This document shows positions 36,723 through 48,453 of a DNA stretch of 64,000 nucleotides, one piece after another. The stretch is from Rutidosis leptorrhynchoides (taxonomy: Eukaryota; Streptophyta; Magnoliopsida; Asterales; Asteraceae), in assembly GCF_046630445.1 (NCBI RefSeq), contig NC_092334.1, positions 102,495,501 through 102,559,500 on the forward strand. The letters are read 5' to 3'. The notes under the pieces were generated by a model. The model made no database searches. It saw only the letters and a program-made list of their open reading frames with translations, and was not told the origin of the DNA. Each line of letters opens with the position of its first letter. Within the stretch, counting starts at the first letter, position 1. A program made the translations under genes and the position numbers.

Positions 36723-36790
36723 TTGCGTTGAATCTTTGAGTGGCGCCAGAGTTGCAGACTTGGACTGTGTGTTTCTCCGGTGAGGGATTT

Positions 36791-36799
36791 TTAGGGTTT
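36791..36799 (-). promoter_or_regulatory. Telo-box upstream of CSN6
   Basis: The plus strand reads TTAGGGTTT, so AAACCCTAA lies about 70 bp upstream of the CSN6 start codon in sense. This element is common near the transcription start of plant housekeeping genes. A long T run follows on the plus strand. Confidence 0.5.
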
Positions 36800-36899
36800 T
36801 TTTTTTTTTTTTTTTCCGTCGCTTGCTCAGGATTCTATTGTATATTTTCTAGGAGGAAACTACGAAAAGAATGACTGAAGAGAGAAAAAAAAAAAAAAG

Positions 36900-37168
36900 A
36901 AAAAACAAAATTATCAAAATCGTCCCTGTGTTATACCTATTTAGTACTTTTCGTCCCTGTGTTACAAAATTTGCATTTTTCATCCTAATAAGCTTTAAAA
37001 TGTCCCAATGTAGTCCTCTATGCTAACGCCGTTAATTAGTCCAGTAAATTTACACCATGTGATAATCACGTGACCATTCCCCTTTTATATACCATTCCCC
37101 TTTATTTCCTTTATTCGTGCAGTTTCTCAACTCGACATAAACCCTAATCCTTTACAAGCTTCAAATTA
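36900..37168. repeat. Repeat-like stretch with CGTCCCTGTGTTA words
   Basis: The words CGTCCCTGTGTTA occur twice, followed by ATTTTTCATCCT and then CCCAATGTAGTCCTC. This is the look of a common dispersed plant repeat end. No inverted partner was found here. It covers the presumed CSN6 promoter region. Confidence 0.35.
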
Positions 37169-37848
37169 GGAGCGTTCATTCGGTTGGTTTATGGTTTATA
37201 TAGTTTATTCGGTTTGGTTTATTTGGTTTTCAGAAATATTTTTGAGAACCAATAATCGAATCAAATTTGACAAAACCAAACCAATCCAACCTAATAAGAA
37301 ATCGGTTTACATGGTTCGGTTTCGGTTAAACCAAACTAAAACTCATTGATAAAAAAGTGTGTAGTTTTTTTTTAATAAAAGCAAAATAATTTATTGATTA
37401 AACTACAAGCATACAATTTATACAATATTTAATGTCAATCATGCACTATAACCTATATTTAGATTCTAAACTATATCAACGAACCGTACAAAAAATTAGT
37501 AGCATAGAAATAAAAACGAAAACAGTAGCAACTAAGTTTTCAGGTACAAAAAATTCACAGTATGGAGTAATGGATAAACATTAGGTACATGGTTTCAATT
37601 TTACACCATATCAATATAGATAAAATAAATTAAATATTTAATATTCAATAATAGTAGTAGTATATTTCGGTTTTTCGGTTTGAAACCAAATGATCATTTT
37701 ACAAACCAAATTCAAACCGAAAATCATTAAAATTTTCGGGTGAAATCAAAAAACCAAACCAAAACCAAATATGCCAACCCAATTTAACCAAATCAATTTG
37801 ATTCGGTCGGATTCGTGGTTGAAACCGTTTAATGCACACCCGTACTCC
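37169..37848. mobile_element. hAT-like MITE built of CGGTTTGGTTT words
   Basis: The left end reads GGAGCGTTCATTCGGTT and the right end, reversed, GGAGTACGGGTGTGCATT. CAAATTA flanks both sides, with one base of ambiguity. The interior resembles the MITE at 27194-27864 (AAACCGAA and CGGTTT words on opposite sides). It is more diverged than that copy. Confidence 0.6.
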
Positions 37849-37902
37849 AAATTAAACCTGCGAATCAATCTGTTATTCGAATTGAAGCAAGCGTCTAATT
37901 AC

Positions 37903-38241
37903 ATGGGTGTGTATTGTGTTTGTGAAAATCACTCAGTTATTCGAATTTCAAAGACAGCAAAGAATCCCGGCAAAAGGTTTTATTGTTGTGTTTGAAGTGT
38001 AAGTTTGTTAATTAATTCTCGGTTGTATAATAATTGGTTCTGATTTAGAGTAAATATCTTAATTGAGTATATTTTCGTTGTACAGGAATCAAAGAAGTGG
38101 GGTTTTATAGGATGGGCTGAACCACCAATTTATAAGAGATCGTTTGGTAAGAAACTTGAAATTGTTCAATCCACAAACTCGTATGAAGAAGTGTTGAAAA
38201 TAAAGGATTATGAAATTCGTGAAGTTGTATTTACTTTTTAG
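37903..38241 (+). CDS. Small GRF-type zinc-finger protein (possible, 2 exons)
   Basis: The frame MGVYCVCENHSVIRIS starts at 37903 and continues KNPGKRFYCC, then after a likely intron (37990-38085, acceptor TACAG) KKWGFIGWAEPP, ending at TAG 38241. This is the GRF zinc-finger layout (Cys pair, NPGR/KxFxxC, GFxxW), a small nucleic-acid-binding fold common in plants. The proposed donor GT at 37990 is needed because the frame otherwise stops at 37993. The C-terminal tail is short. It is convergent with the MULE transposase remnant 0.6 kb away. It may be a gene fragment or part of a transposon, since GRF fingers are often TE-associated. Confidence 0.5.
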
Positions 38242-38559
38242 TTGGTTTGGTTTTTGTTCGTGTTTTAGTTTTTTTGTACATTACATAATCTAGTTCCAGG
38301 TTATTGTCAATGTAATACCTATTTCAATTGAATGAATGTTTCAAAGTTTGTGGTATATTGTTGTTAATGTATATTACATTACATATTTCAATAGCAGACC
38401 ATTACAATTGTGTATGTGCAGTAACATTAATGAGTGCAGTAACATAAATTTCAATTGTATATGTGTAATAACATAAATGAGTGCAGCAACATAAATCATT
38501 GTTACAATTGTGTATGGGTAGTAAGTTTAAATGGACATAATCAGTGACATTAACCAAGT

Positions 38560-38665
38560 AGAAACATAAGTTCAAATGGACATAAACCAAGCACAAACAT
38601 AATCCAATACAAACATAAGTTCAAATGGCCATAAACCAAGCACAAACATAAGTTCAAAAATATAA
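38560..38665 (+). repeat. Short tandem repeat
   Basis: Three or so imperfect copies of a unit containing TAAGTTCAAATGGACATAAA and CCAAGCACAAACAT. It lies between the GRF frame and the MULE remnant. Confidence 0.75.
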
Positions 38666-38844
38666 GTGAATTACATAAATTCAAAGCATAATTCAAAAAT
38701 AAAAGTTCACAAGCATAATCCAGTCTTGACTTGCACTACTTTTACTAGATTCAATTTTGACTTTCACATCTTTGACTAGGTCCTTCTTGAGTTGATATTT
38801 TTTTGCTAGCTCCAGTTGTATTTTGCCTCTTTACCTCTTTCCTT

Positions 38845-39500
38845 TCACTTTGTTGACCACTGCAACCCTAGAATGTGTCCCAAATTGACACATTTGCCAC
38901 ATGTTTTGCTTTTACATGCTTTTGACAACTTTCCATTGTTGACCGTTGGTTTTTTTTCAAATTCACTTTTAGTTCTCTTCTTCTTTGGCCTGCCAACTTG
39001 TATCTTATGATGAGGTGGTAGAAGCTTGGTTGGACAATCACTTCTTGGCCAAGATACAGATCCAATTATAGGTTCAACTTTAAAGGACTAAGCTTGCTTC
39101 CATGTATCCAATTTATACACATGATTCACCCAATCTTCTGGATTCCCAACATCTTCATTGTTCAGTGACATATTCCATAAACTAGCAACTGCATGCTTAC
39201 ATGGTAAAGCATTCAATTCCCACCTCCTACAAGTACATGTTCTAAGCCTTAGATCAACTACTTGCTGATCCAAAAATGCATCAGTAACTTGGAATCTATC
39301 ACCACCATTCCATCTAGCATTATACATATTTGCAGCCCTTTTAATACGATTAAACAACTATGTAGCTGTAGGTGTCAAAGGACCAGATGATTTGTCAATT
39401 ATCTTTTGTACAATCACAATTCTTCTCATTAGATATTCCCTCACATACTCTAAATAACTTATTATAGGTTTGTCTCTCCCATCCACCAACTTGCTATTAA
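38845..39500 (-). pseudogene. MULE (MuDR-like) transposase, C-terminal remnant
   Basis: In one minus frame, broken only by stops, the order is FNSKLVDGRDKPII, then LEYVREYLMRRIVIVQK, then SGPLTPTAT, a SWIM zinc finger (CTCRRWELNALPCKHAVASLW), LLPPHHKIQVGRPKKKR and a degenerate knuckle CGKCVNLGH. This is the C-terminal third of plant Mutator-like transposases; the catalytic DDE part is absent. In-frame TAG codons follow PTAT (about 39358) and KQA (about 39088). The frame ends at 38845. It cannot make transposase. Confidence 0.88.
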
Positions 39501-39715
39501 AGAAAAACGGAATAGAATATATAGAAAGAAAAATGCTCCGTAATTAGTTATAGATAATTTTTATTTTAATGAATTAATTTTTTATTTCATTTATATTTAA
39601 TTGAACGTGAAAGAAAAAAATAGCAAAATAAAGTAAAGGTTTAGAATTATACGGAGTACTAGACTTTTTTACCCGTTAGACGGACGGTGAGAACCCATTT
39701 GGCCTTTTATTTTTT

Positions 39716-40507
39716 GGGAAATTGTTCAAAATACACTTCTTTTTTTTTAGGCTTCAAACAAAATACACTTTTTTTTTAAAAATTGTCTTTTTACACCATT
39801 CGGTAGACGGGATTTCGTCTACCACCTTTATCTGTCGTCTACTACCATTTTTACAAAGTAGTCGACGGTGAGATAAAGGTGGTAGACAGAATTCCCGTCT
39901 ACTGGCAGGGTTAGTAGACAGCGAGAACAAAGCAGTAGACGGACATTTACAAAGTAGTCGACCGTCTACTGCCTTGTTATTGCTGTCTACTGCCTTGATG
40001 TTGCTGTCTACTGCCTTGTTAGTGTTTACAAGGCAGTAGACAGCAACAACAAGGCAGTAGACAGCAACAACAAGGCAGTAGACGGTCGACTACTTTGTAA
40101 ATTCTGTCTACCACCTTTATCTCACCGTCGACTACTTTGTAAAAATGGTAGTGGACGACAGATAAAAGTGGTACTGCCTTGTTGTTGCTGTCTACTGCCT
40201 TGTTGTTGCTGTCTACTGCCTTGTAGACACTAACAAGGCAGTAGACAGCAACAACAAGGCAGTAGACGGTCGACTACTTTGTAAATGTCTGTCTACTGCT
40301 TTGTTCTCGCTGTCTACTAACCCTGCCAGTAGACGGGAATTCGTCTACCACCTTTATCTCACCGTCGACTACTTTGTAAAAATTGTAGTAGACGACAAAT
40401 AAAGGTGGTAGACGGAATCCCGTCTACCGAATGGTGTAAAAAGACAATTTAAAAAAAAATGTATTTTGTTTGAAGCCTTAAAAAAAGTGTATTTTGATCA
40501 ATTTCCC
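39716..40507. mobile_element. Foldback element (MULE-like ends), 792 bp
   Basis: The whole segment is an inverted repeat. Both ends begin GGGAAATTG(T/A)TCAAAATACAC, continue with GGCTTCAAACAAAATACA and mirror each other to the middle near 40030. Inside each arm, CTACTGCCTTGTTGTTGCTGT and its complement recur several times, so arms can also fold locally. The right end abuts the poly(A) tail of the LINE. T-rich 9-mers flank both ends (TTATTTTTT and TTTTTTTTT), compatible with a 9-bp duplication. No coding content. Confidence 0.9.
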
Positions 40508-40655
40508 TTTTTTTTTTTTTTTTTGAAAAGCAAGTGAGACTTTTATTAAACAAACACACATGTACATATGTATTGGGCCACAATGAGCAGCCTAGAATTA
40601 CACGAAATTAGTGGGAGCCGAGATAGCATCCCAAAGATACACGAATATACGAAAG

Positions 40656-43636
40656 TTACAAGCTTAAATACAATGATGGATTTGTTAACAATACTTGCCA
40701 ATCGATATGTTTTCCTTTGAGCTTTCTCGATACCCAATCAAAAGACTTTACTTGAATTTCATTTATCATCACCGGAAAACACGAGCTTTTATTCTTGAAA
40801 ACCGTTGAATTCCTATTTTTCCAAAGAGAGTACACACATACCCATCGAACCGCTTGCCAAATCTTGGAACCAAGCGGAGTGGTATTTGACGATGAATCAC
40901 CCCAAAGTAATTGATTTGCGTTTAAGTTCGGGTTGAAGACGACACCCCACCAATTATAGAGTCTTGATCACACATCCGCAGAGAATTTACACGATACTAG
41001 AAAATGATCAACCGATTCTACATCTTCACCGCAAACGGGATAACGAGTACTATGGAGATCGATACCTCGATTGTCTAGTTCGACACGCACCGGGATTCTT
41101 TTTTTCAAAATCCTCCAAACAAAGACCTCAAGTTTTTTTGGAACAAGATTGTTCCTTAAAGTTTCAGCATGGGGAGGAGATAGTACCAGATACATACGTG
41201 AAAAGATGATACTCTAGAGTTTTTTATTACCGAAAATACGCCATTGCTTGCGAGATCCCAACTCAAAGTTTGTTATTTGCTGAAGTTGAAGGAGAGAGAT
41301 GTGAGCAATCTTGTAAGCTCGTCCAGCTCGCCTTGGGTTCTACCTGTAGGACATCGTGACCAGTTCCAGTTTAATCGCACCTCGTTGCCCTCTGTTACCG
41401 ATACTCGATGACTGACTACAACTCCCTAGTTTGATTCTAGTCTATACAACCTGCAAAACATATTTTTGAAGCATTCTGACCCGCACCAAGCTTTCCAAAA
41501 CTCTGTTGAAGTTCCATCGCCTAACGACTTCTTAAAAGATGACTCAAAAGCAATTTGAAGATCTTTAATTTGGTTACCAACATTAATAATATTATTCCAC
41601 ACGCCCACGGTTGGACGATGAGCATGCCCGCCATCCGACCGGAGGCCACCGTCAATTCCAAAAATACTTCGAATGATGTTAGACCAAAGACTAGTGGTGT
41701 CGGTTTTGAACCTCCACCACCATTTGGCCAAGAGCGCAAGGTTTTTGCAATTTAAGGACTCGATGTTTAGACCCCCTCCCGATAAGGTAAAATAGTGGTG
41801 TCCCAATTTACCCAAGAAATTTTAGAGCCCGATAATCCCCCGCCCCAAAAGAAAGAACGTCTCACTCTTTCAAGCAACTTTAGCACACAAGGCGGAGCAT
41901 GAAAGAGCCAAAAGTAGTACAAGGGGAGACTATTTAGGACCGATTTAATGAGGACAAGCCTTCCACCGAACGACATTGTTTTTATTTTCCAATCCGAGAG
42001 CTTGCATTTAAATTTATCAATAACCGGGGTCCAATCACTAAATTTCTTCATGTTTGCGCCAATAGGAAGACCAAGGTAGATAAAAGGTAATTTCCCGGCT
42101 TGGCACCCCATACACCTAGCTGCTCTTCAACCTCAAGTGAACTAACACCCACCCCATAAAGACAACTTTTCCGAAAATTTACTTTTAAACTCGAGGCCAA
42201 TTCGAAACACTTTAGAATATTAATGAGATTACGTGCGTTTAATCTAGACCATTCCCCGAAAAACATGGTATCATCCGCATATTGCAAATGTGATAACAAC
42301 ATCTTATTTCTACCGATTTCAACACCCTTAAATAGGCCTCTATCAATTGCAGCTTTTGTAAGGATATTGAGTCCCTCCGCGGCTAAGATAAATAAGAACG
42401 GAGATAAGGGATCACCTTGCCTCACCCCCTTTAGATATTGAATTTACGGGTGGGAGATCCATTAATAAGGATAGAGATCGAAGCCGAATTAAGATACGAT
42501 AGAATCCACTTCCTCCATTTAACGCCAAAACCCATACAATTCATAACTTCCATAAGGAAATCTCAATTTAGACTATCGAAAGCTTTTGCAAAGTCGGCCT
42601 TGAAGATGATACCTTTTTTTCTTATTTATCTTTAAAAACTCAAGAGATTCATTAGCCGTCAATACACCATCTAGAATAAACCTTTCTTTTAGGAAGGCAC
42701 TTTGTTCCGAACCGATGAGCCTAGGAATGAATTTACAAAGCCTATTTGAGAGAATCTTTGCGACAATCTTGTAGAAACTCCCAATTAGGCTTATAGGCTT
42801 GAAGTCACTGAGATTTAAAGGATCACTATTCTTTGGGATGAGTGTGACAAACGAAGCATTACAACCACGAGAAAGTTCGCCCACATTCCAAAAACCAAGA
42901 AATAGCATTAATCACATCCTCTTTGATGATATCCCAAAACTTTTTAAAAAATCTTAGGTTAAAACCATCTCGGCCAGGAGCCTTACAACTACCGCAATCA
43001 TTTATAGCCTCGAGCATTTCTTATTCTGTGATAGGATCTTCTAATCTATTCGATACACTAGTGGACAAAGACGGATAGCGACGGTCAGACAGACTCGGCC
43101 TAGAAGCATACTGCTCCTCAAAAATGCTTTTGAAATTATTATAAGCTGCTTCTTTAATTTCTTAAGGATCCTCACTCCATACACCATTTATTGATAATCC
43201 CCTAATGTTGTTTTTATTGTTTCTTCGCCATATGACCGCATGAAAATATTTCAAATTTTCGTCTCCCTCAAGAATCCAACGAACCCTAGCTTTTTTGCTT
43301 GAGCATATTTGCTCTCACATTTTCTTTTTTTTTTAACCATTCTTTCCTAGCATTTAACCACTGTATCCTTTCGTCATCACTAAGTAACACCAAAACACGA
43401 AGAGTCCCGGATTATAAGTTGTCTACCCGATTTCCCGACCATCTCTCCTTTTAGAAAAAATTGCAGTTATCATTACCCCACAGAGTTCTCACCCAGCTAG
43501 TGTTAACACAGTGTAATTTAGTTTCTTGCAGTAACAAAAAATTCGGTTTTTCCAGTCTACATAAACCTCTTACCCAACCAAATTTATTCATCTTACCATC
43601 CCCGAATCCACGAATATTTAAGGAAATCATCTTCAT
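40656..43636 (-). pseudogene. LINE ORF2: endonuclease start, RT, zinc-binding C-terminus
   Basis: The N-terminus KMISLNIRGFG at 43636 is the start of the endonuclease, which stops after about 61 residues; most of the domain is missing by deletion near 43440. Further on come YFHA, KAPGRDGF and FVTLIPK (about 42840), FKPISLIGSFYKIVAKIL, QSAF and then the YADDTMFF active site (about 42275). The zinc-binding RVT region KRIPVRVELDNRGI...CPVC-like with CGEDVESVDHFL lies at about 41100-40990. The frame ends at TAA 40656-40658. Several frameshifts and stops break it. It is dead but clearly L1-like. Confidence 0.9.
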
Positions 43637-43921
43637 AGTAGAAAGAAAGAAAACAAAATAACAAAGGTGAAAATGACAGAAGACTTACTGGGCGGGTTTC
43701 TCCACCCACTTCAGTCCCAATTTTTGACTAAATTCCTTAATTCCACCATTTGAGTCAGAATAAGTCGAATTGCATGATTCAGTATCTCTGTTTTGTGTTG
43801 CCTTACGTTTCTGGATGTCTTTTGGTTTACTTGTATTCGCACAGGAGGAGCAAGTTTATCGGATAGGACCACTTGAAGATCGATCTTTCCTTGCAGCATT
43901 CTTTGTATTTAATAACCTAGA

Positions 43922-46117
43922 TCAAGCTCTTAAAATTCGAAGTTTTCTTAAGCAGCAATCCCTTTTCGAAGAGCAATTCGTCGCCTTTCTATTGTTCTTT
44001 TTGGAGATAGGGATCTTATCCGACTCTATGTTCTTCTTCTTATGTGACTCTGTATGATTATCCCCACACAGTTCGTTTGCCATATTGATTACCGAATCTG
44101 GATTGTTCAGCCCAACAGACTCATTACCCACCTGTGAATTATTACCTTGTTGGACTCGGCTAAAAGCACCCTCAAGATCTGGGCCCAAATGATCCTCGTT
44201 AACAGGCCCAGGAGGAGTAACCTTGATAGGCCCACCAGGCGACTCATTAACAAAGGAATGAAATCCGGGGTTTAAGTGGCCACTCCTAATTGGGCTGTCA
44301 CGGATGGAATTTGCAACGTGTTCTGATGGATTGGGCCCAATGCTCTGGCCTATACCTTCATTATAAGCCCAGTTATCCGTAAGTATCTTGCCATCTAAAG
44401 CAGCCTTTTTGGTTTCTTCACCCTCGCAGCCCCCAACCTTGATATTTCCATTATTTGATGCACGCTCATAATCATTGCCTTGGAAAGGTACCCCAAAATT
44501 AATGCTACCCGACTCTTCATCTTCAACCAACTTGTCTTCTTCCTCAACTTTCTGATCAGAGCTTTTTGCCGGAGTTTTTTGACCGGATTTCTCGAAATTA
44601 TTCTGACCCAGATTGACATTTTTTTCCAAATTGAAATCACCATCCATAACAGGGAAATCATCACCAGACATGTCGAAAGTGTCATCAACAAACTCGTCAT
44701 CAGAACTGAGACTATTCCTTTCACTCTCCACCTCATCTGGATCCTTCAAAAGTTCAGGTTCGAGTGAAATTTGTCGATATAGACTCTCCTTGAATGTGGC
44801 CATAGTGAGATCACAATTGTCAATGACCAGTTCAACGATACCATCAACGTGCTCGGTATCATTCTTGAGGTTCCAGTTTTCATGTCCAATCGTACAGTTT
44901 TCCAGTTCGATAACTGTACCCCATTTACCAGCAATTTCGATGAAGACAAATTCGTTCCAACATGTGACAGGAACATCTTTTATTTCCACCCAAACATATC
45001 TACTTGATGTCCAGTAATTCATATTAAGTTTAACGACCTTTTCTACACCACTTTCGGATGGTATGATTCACTTGCTTGAGGATATTATCAACCGCTTTGT
45101 CATATTTAAAAAGGATCATCAGGTCCAGGCAAGGTTGGAGAACTCGGACCTCGAAGAGATCTCGTTTGGACTTTTTAATGAGATCTCGGCATCTCGGAAT
45201 AATCTCGGGGAGATCTCGGATGTTGACTTACGTTGACTTTATAGTTTTTTTAATAAAAATATACATAAAAACATAAATATATGTATATTTATATACGTTT
45301 TTTCGAGATTTTACAAAAATATCCGAGAAATGAGTGAGAAAATCTTAGAAATTACTAATTTTATAAGAAAATCTTACAAATTAGCAAGAAAATCTGAAAA
45401 ATCGTGGCTTTGACTAAGTTTGAACCCGTTGACCGAGAAATCTCGGGAGATGAACATCTCGTCTCGATTGCCTTGTAAAAACGAGATCTCGAAGGAGATC
45501 TCGGGGAGATCTAGGGAGATTTACAACACTGGGTCCAGGCCACCAAGGTATTTTAGTGAGAACCCATTCATGCCTTCTGCTTTGCACAATGACTCAAACT
45601 GATTCAAAAGACCAATGTTCTTGAGCTCCACCACGATAGCTTTATCAAATAACCCCTTGTTACTGTCACATTTGCTAATAGAAATGGTCCTCATATCTTG
45701 TAAAGTTTCCCCTCAATCTTCCAATTTGCGCCAGTTTTTGTTCAGTGTACCCCTTAAATCTTCCTTATTCTTGTTTAGTTTAAACCTTAAATTATCATTA
45801 GTATTCCTAGCAACATCACAAAACCTCCTGTCATCTCTGTAGGCTCCAAATCTGACATTCCCAGATGGAATATCGTGGTTGTTTACTTGGATTCCTGCCC
45901 TACTGGCTTGCTTACGTTCCCTATCGAAAGCCTTGAAAACCCTAATAGGGTTACCATCAAACGAGATGGTTTCCAATGATCTTAATAACCCTTTCGCCGA
46001 CGCAACTTCACTGAATCTGGCGAAAGCAAACCTTTGGCCGTTTCGGAGTCTCTTACCAACCATGTAGATGTCTTTAAGATTACCATAAGCTTTGAAGGTC
46101 ATCCATTGATTCGTCAT
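43922..46117 (-). pseudogene. LINE ORF1 (RRM plus DUF4283-like), split by MITE
   Basis: The N-terminal part (46117-45713) is an RRM: DIYMVGKRLRNGQRFAFARF (RNP1-like) and then FDGNPIRVFKAFDRERK. After the MITE (45130-45531) the frame resumes with a DUF4283-style region, YDKAVDN...WVEIKDVPVTCWNEFVFIEIAGKWG. A long acidic, low-complexity tail follows and stops at 43922. In this LINE type ORF1 binds the element RNA. A stop or frameshift also lies near 45030 and 45710. Identification is from motif order. Confidence 0.8.
45130..45531. mobile_element. hAT-type MITE in LINE ORF1
   Basis: Target duplication GGTCCAGG (45122-45129 and 45532-45539), possibly 9 bp with the following C. Ends are CAAGGTTGGAGAACTCGG and, reversed, CAGTGTTGTAAATCTCC; the right end is the more canonical. 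The interior is rich in GAGATCTCGG words in both orientations. It splits ORF1. Confidence 0.85.
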
Positions 46118-46342
46118 GTTCTAACTCTCAGGGAGTTGAAAAACATAAACGATGTCCATGAGTTTCCAGCTTGCCTATTGAAATCCTCCTGAAGTCTCCC
46201 TTGTAGTGTTTTCGATTCGATTCGTGCTCAGCCTTGAAGCTTGTTTGCCTTGTTCTCTCTCTCCCCACATTCTCTCTCACACACCCCATTAGGTTCTTGT
46301 TAGGACACAAGAACTTGATAACCCTGGTCATCAAACCCACCG

Positions 46343-46822
46343 TGCAACAAACAAATAATCTTCAACACAAATAAAGATAAGAACAAGACACGTAAAGAAC
46401 AAGGAATTAACGTGGTAATGTCCAATCGTTTAATTCAAACGAATTGGTTTAATCCACGGCTAAACAAAGAGGATTTTATTATATTTTTTGTAGGTGTACA
46501 ATGCAGGTTATATATGAGGGTTTTTATAGGGCAAAAAACGAAATAGGAACAATCTAGATAACTTGCTGAATACAAACATTGTCGAGTTTCGCGGCACCCG
46601 ACAAACCATACTCAAACGCGACAAAGTAGCTCCAAACGTGACAAGTCCAGATCCCAAGTTCTGCCACATCTGTCTCGTTTCGATACACTTTATCACTTTC
46701 CAGTCTTGTCGCATTTTGCGACAAACATCACTGGAACACGATAAACATCACCCGAACACAATAAACATCACCCGAACACGATAACTGCAGCTCATTCGTT
46801 TTGATCTTCTTTGCACCCAACA
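46343..46822 (-). repeat. Copia-type LTR (480 bp), single copy
   Basis: On the minus strand the LTR runs TGTTGGGTGC to TTGTTGCA. Just upstream in sense is TTTGAGTGGGAGAAT, a PPT-like junction (46823-46840). The interior (to 47160) is cut off by E5 after about 338 bp and has no recognisable protein. This is the 3' end of a copia element. Confidence 0.7.
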
Positions 46823-47327
46823 ATTCTCCCACTCAAAGGAGAACAAAACCCAACCTTAACCTGTACTCGATCAACACTTCGACTCTTGAACGTACCCGTC
46901 TATACAGCCAAGAAAACTTCTTGGGACACGCACACTCTAACCATCAAGCTAGCAGCTTTCGATAAAGAGCACCTCAACTTGTCAAGAAATGTAATCTACA
47001 AACATCATCCCACATCAATAATTTGATTTCCTGACTGTAACCCCCTTTAAACAATATCGTCGGATAAACAAACCCGGGACACGCCGCACTTCTACGCCAT
47101 GAGAAGGAAAGACTTTCGACACCTTTAAACTGAGCTACAATCGAATCACCGTTACTCGTATGACGACCCGGAAATTTCCGACCAAATTTAAAACTTAATC
47201 TTTATATGATTTCGACAAGATAAGCAAAGTCTGTAATATTGATTCTCAAAATTTTTGAACTAATGATATAAATTTAGTTAACCTTTGACTATTGACCGAC
47301 GATTCACGAACATCTATTTGTAAATAG

Positions 47328-47336
<9 letters not shown>

Positions 47337-47421
<85 letters not shown>
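47337..47421 (+). repeat. (TA)n microsatellite
   Basis: About 42 TA units without interruption. Ile/Tyr frames across it are artefacts. Confidence 0.98.
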
Positions 47422-47424
<3 letters not shown>

Positions 47425-48292
47425 ACAAGTTGGAATATTAAAATTAATTATAAATAACTTGCAAGGTGTATTTAAAAATTGATTTATGTATATTAAATAA
47501 AGATATATACATATATATAATTTCAAGTTATTTAGTAAACGATAGCAACATTCGATTATTGATTCGATTGATATTTAGATACGTTAACTAAAACGTTTAA
47601 GATGAACAAGTAAAACACTAATTTGCTACAGTATTTTCGAATTGCTACAGTACCCGAAAAGCTACAGTGTTTTCGAAAACCACTATTTGCTACAGTAAAA
47701 ATTATTTTGCTACAGTAAAACACTATTTCAAAATGAAAATGTATGTATATTTTACAAATGTTATAAAATATAATATTAACTTAAATATAAAACGTTTTGA
47801 TTTAAAATAATATTATTATATATTAAGACGTTAATTTAAGGAAGCAAATGACCAAAACACTCAAATGATTAAGTTATACTTCGGGTAATATAGTTTATCA
47901 TTGATTAAGTCAAATTATTGATAAATGTATACGTCGCGAAACGCAAAGTACTGGTTTTCTAAGTGTACAAAAGGACGTTCGAAAAACCGGAACCGGGACA
48001 TAAGTCGAACGTAAACGTACAAGACATCGGAACCAAAATTACAAGTTAACTAGGCACGAGAATATAATATAATATATAATTAATTAATACACATTATATA
48101 TATAAATTTAATCATGTCGACAAGCAAAACGTTAAACGATTGTGAGCTGTCAAAAAAACCCATGCGATCGCATGGGATTTACCCCCTTCAAGCCGTGTGA
48201 TCGCATGGCAGAGCTGGTGAGTTCAGGTCCTATAAATTGATCGATTTATGGTTCACTGAATTCACTTCTCTCAATCTATATCGATATCTCTA

Positions 48293-48340
48293 TATATATA
48301 TATAATTATAATTATAATTATAATTATAATTATAATTATA

Positions 48341-48381
<41 letters not shown>

Positions 48382-48403
48382 GATTAATATATTATTATTA
48401 ATC

Positions 48404-48450
<47 letters not shown>
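48293..48450 (+). repeat. ATTATA / TTA microsatellites
   Basis: A run of TATAAT units passes into two TTA runs separated by a short AT-rich spacer. Confidence 0.95.

Positions 48451-48453
<3 letters not shown>

Larger units (their letters stand above)
40508..46342 (-). mobile_element. Non-LTR retrotransposon (LINE, L1-like), broken
   Basis: On the minus strand the order is a 5' region (about 46342-46118), ORF1 (46117-43922), ORF2 (43636-40656), a short 3' UTR and a poly(A) tail (the T run at 40508-40525 on the plus strand). ORF1 is interrupted by a hAT MITE, and most of the ORF2 endonuclease is deleted. The copia LTR at 46343 cuts or abuts the 5' end. No target duplication was identified. 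Confidence 0.88.

Noticed and set aside
40964..41209. Plus-strand 81-codon frame
   Set aside because: Opposite strand of the LINE zinc-binding region.
43770..44057. Plus-strand 95-codon frame and others opposite LINE ORF1
   Set aside because: Antisense shadows of the LINE.
47246..47428. Ile/Tyr repeat frames
   Set aside because: Translation of the TA microsatellite.
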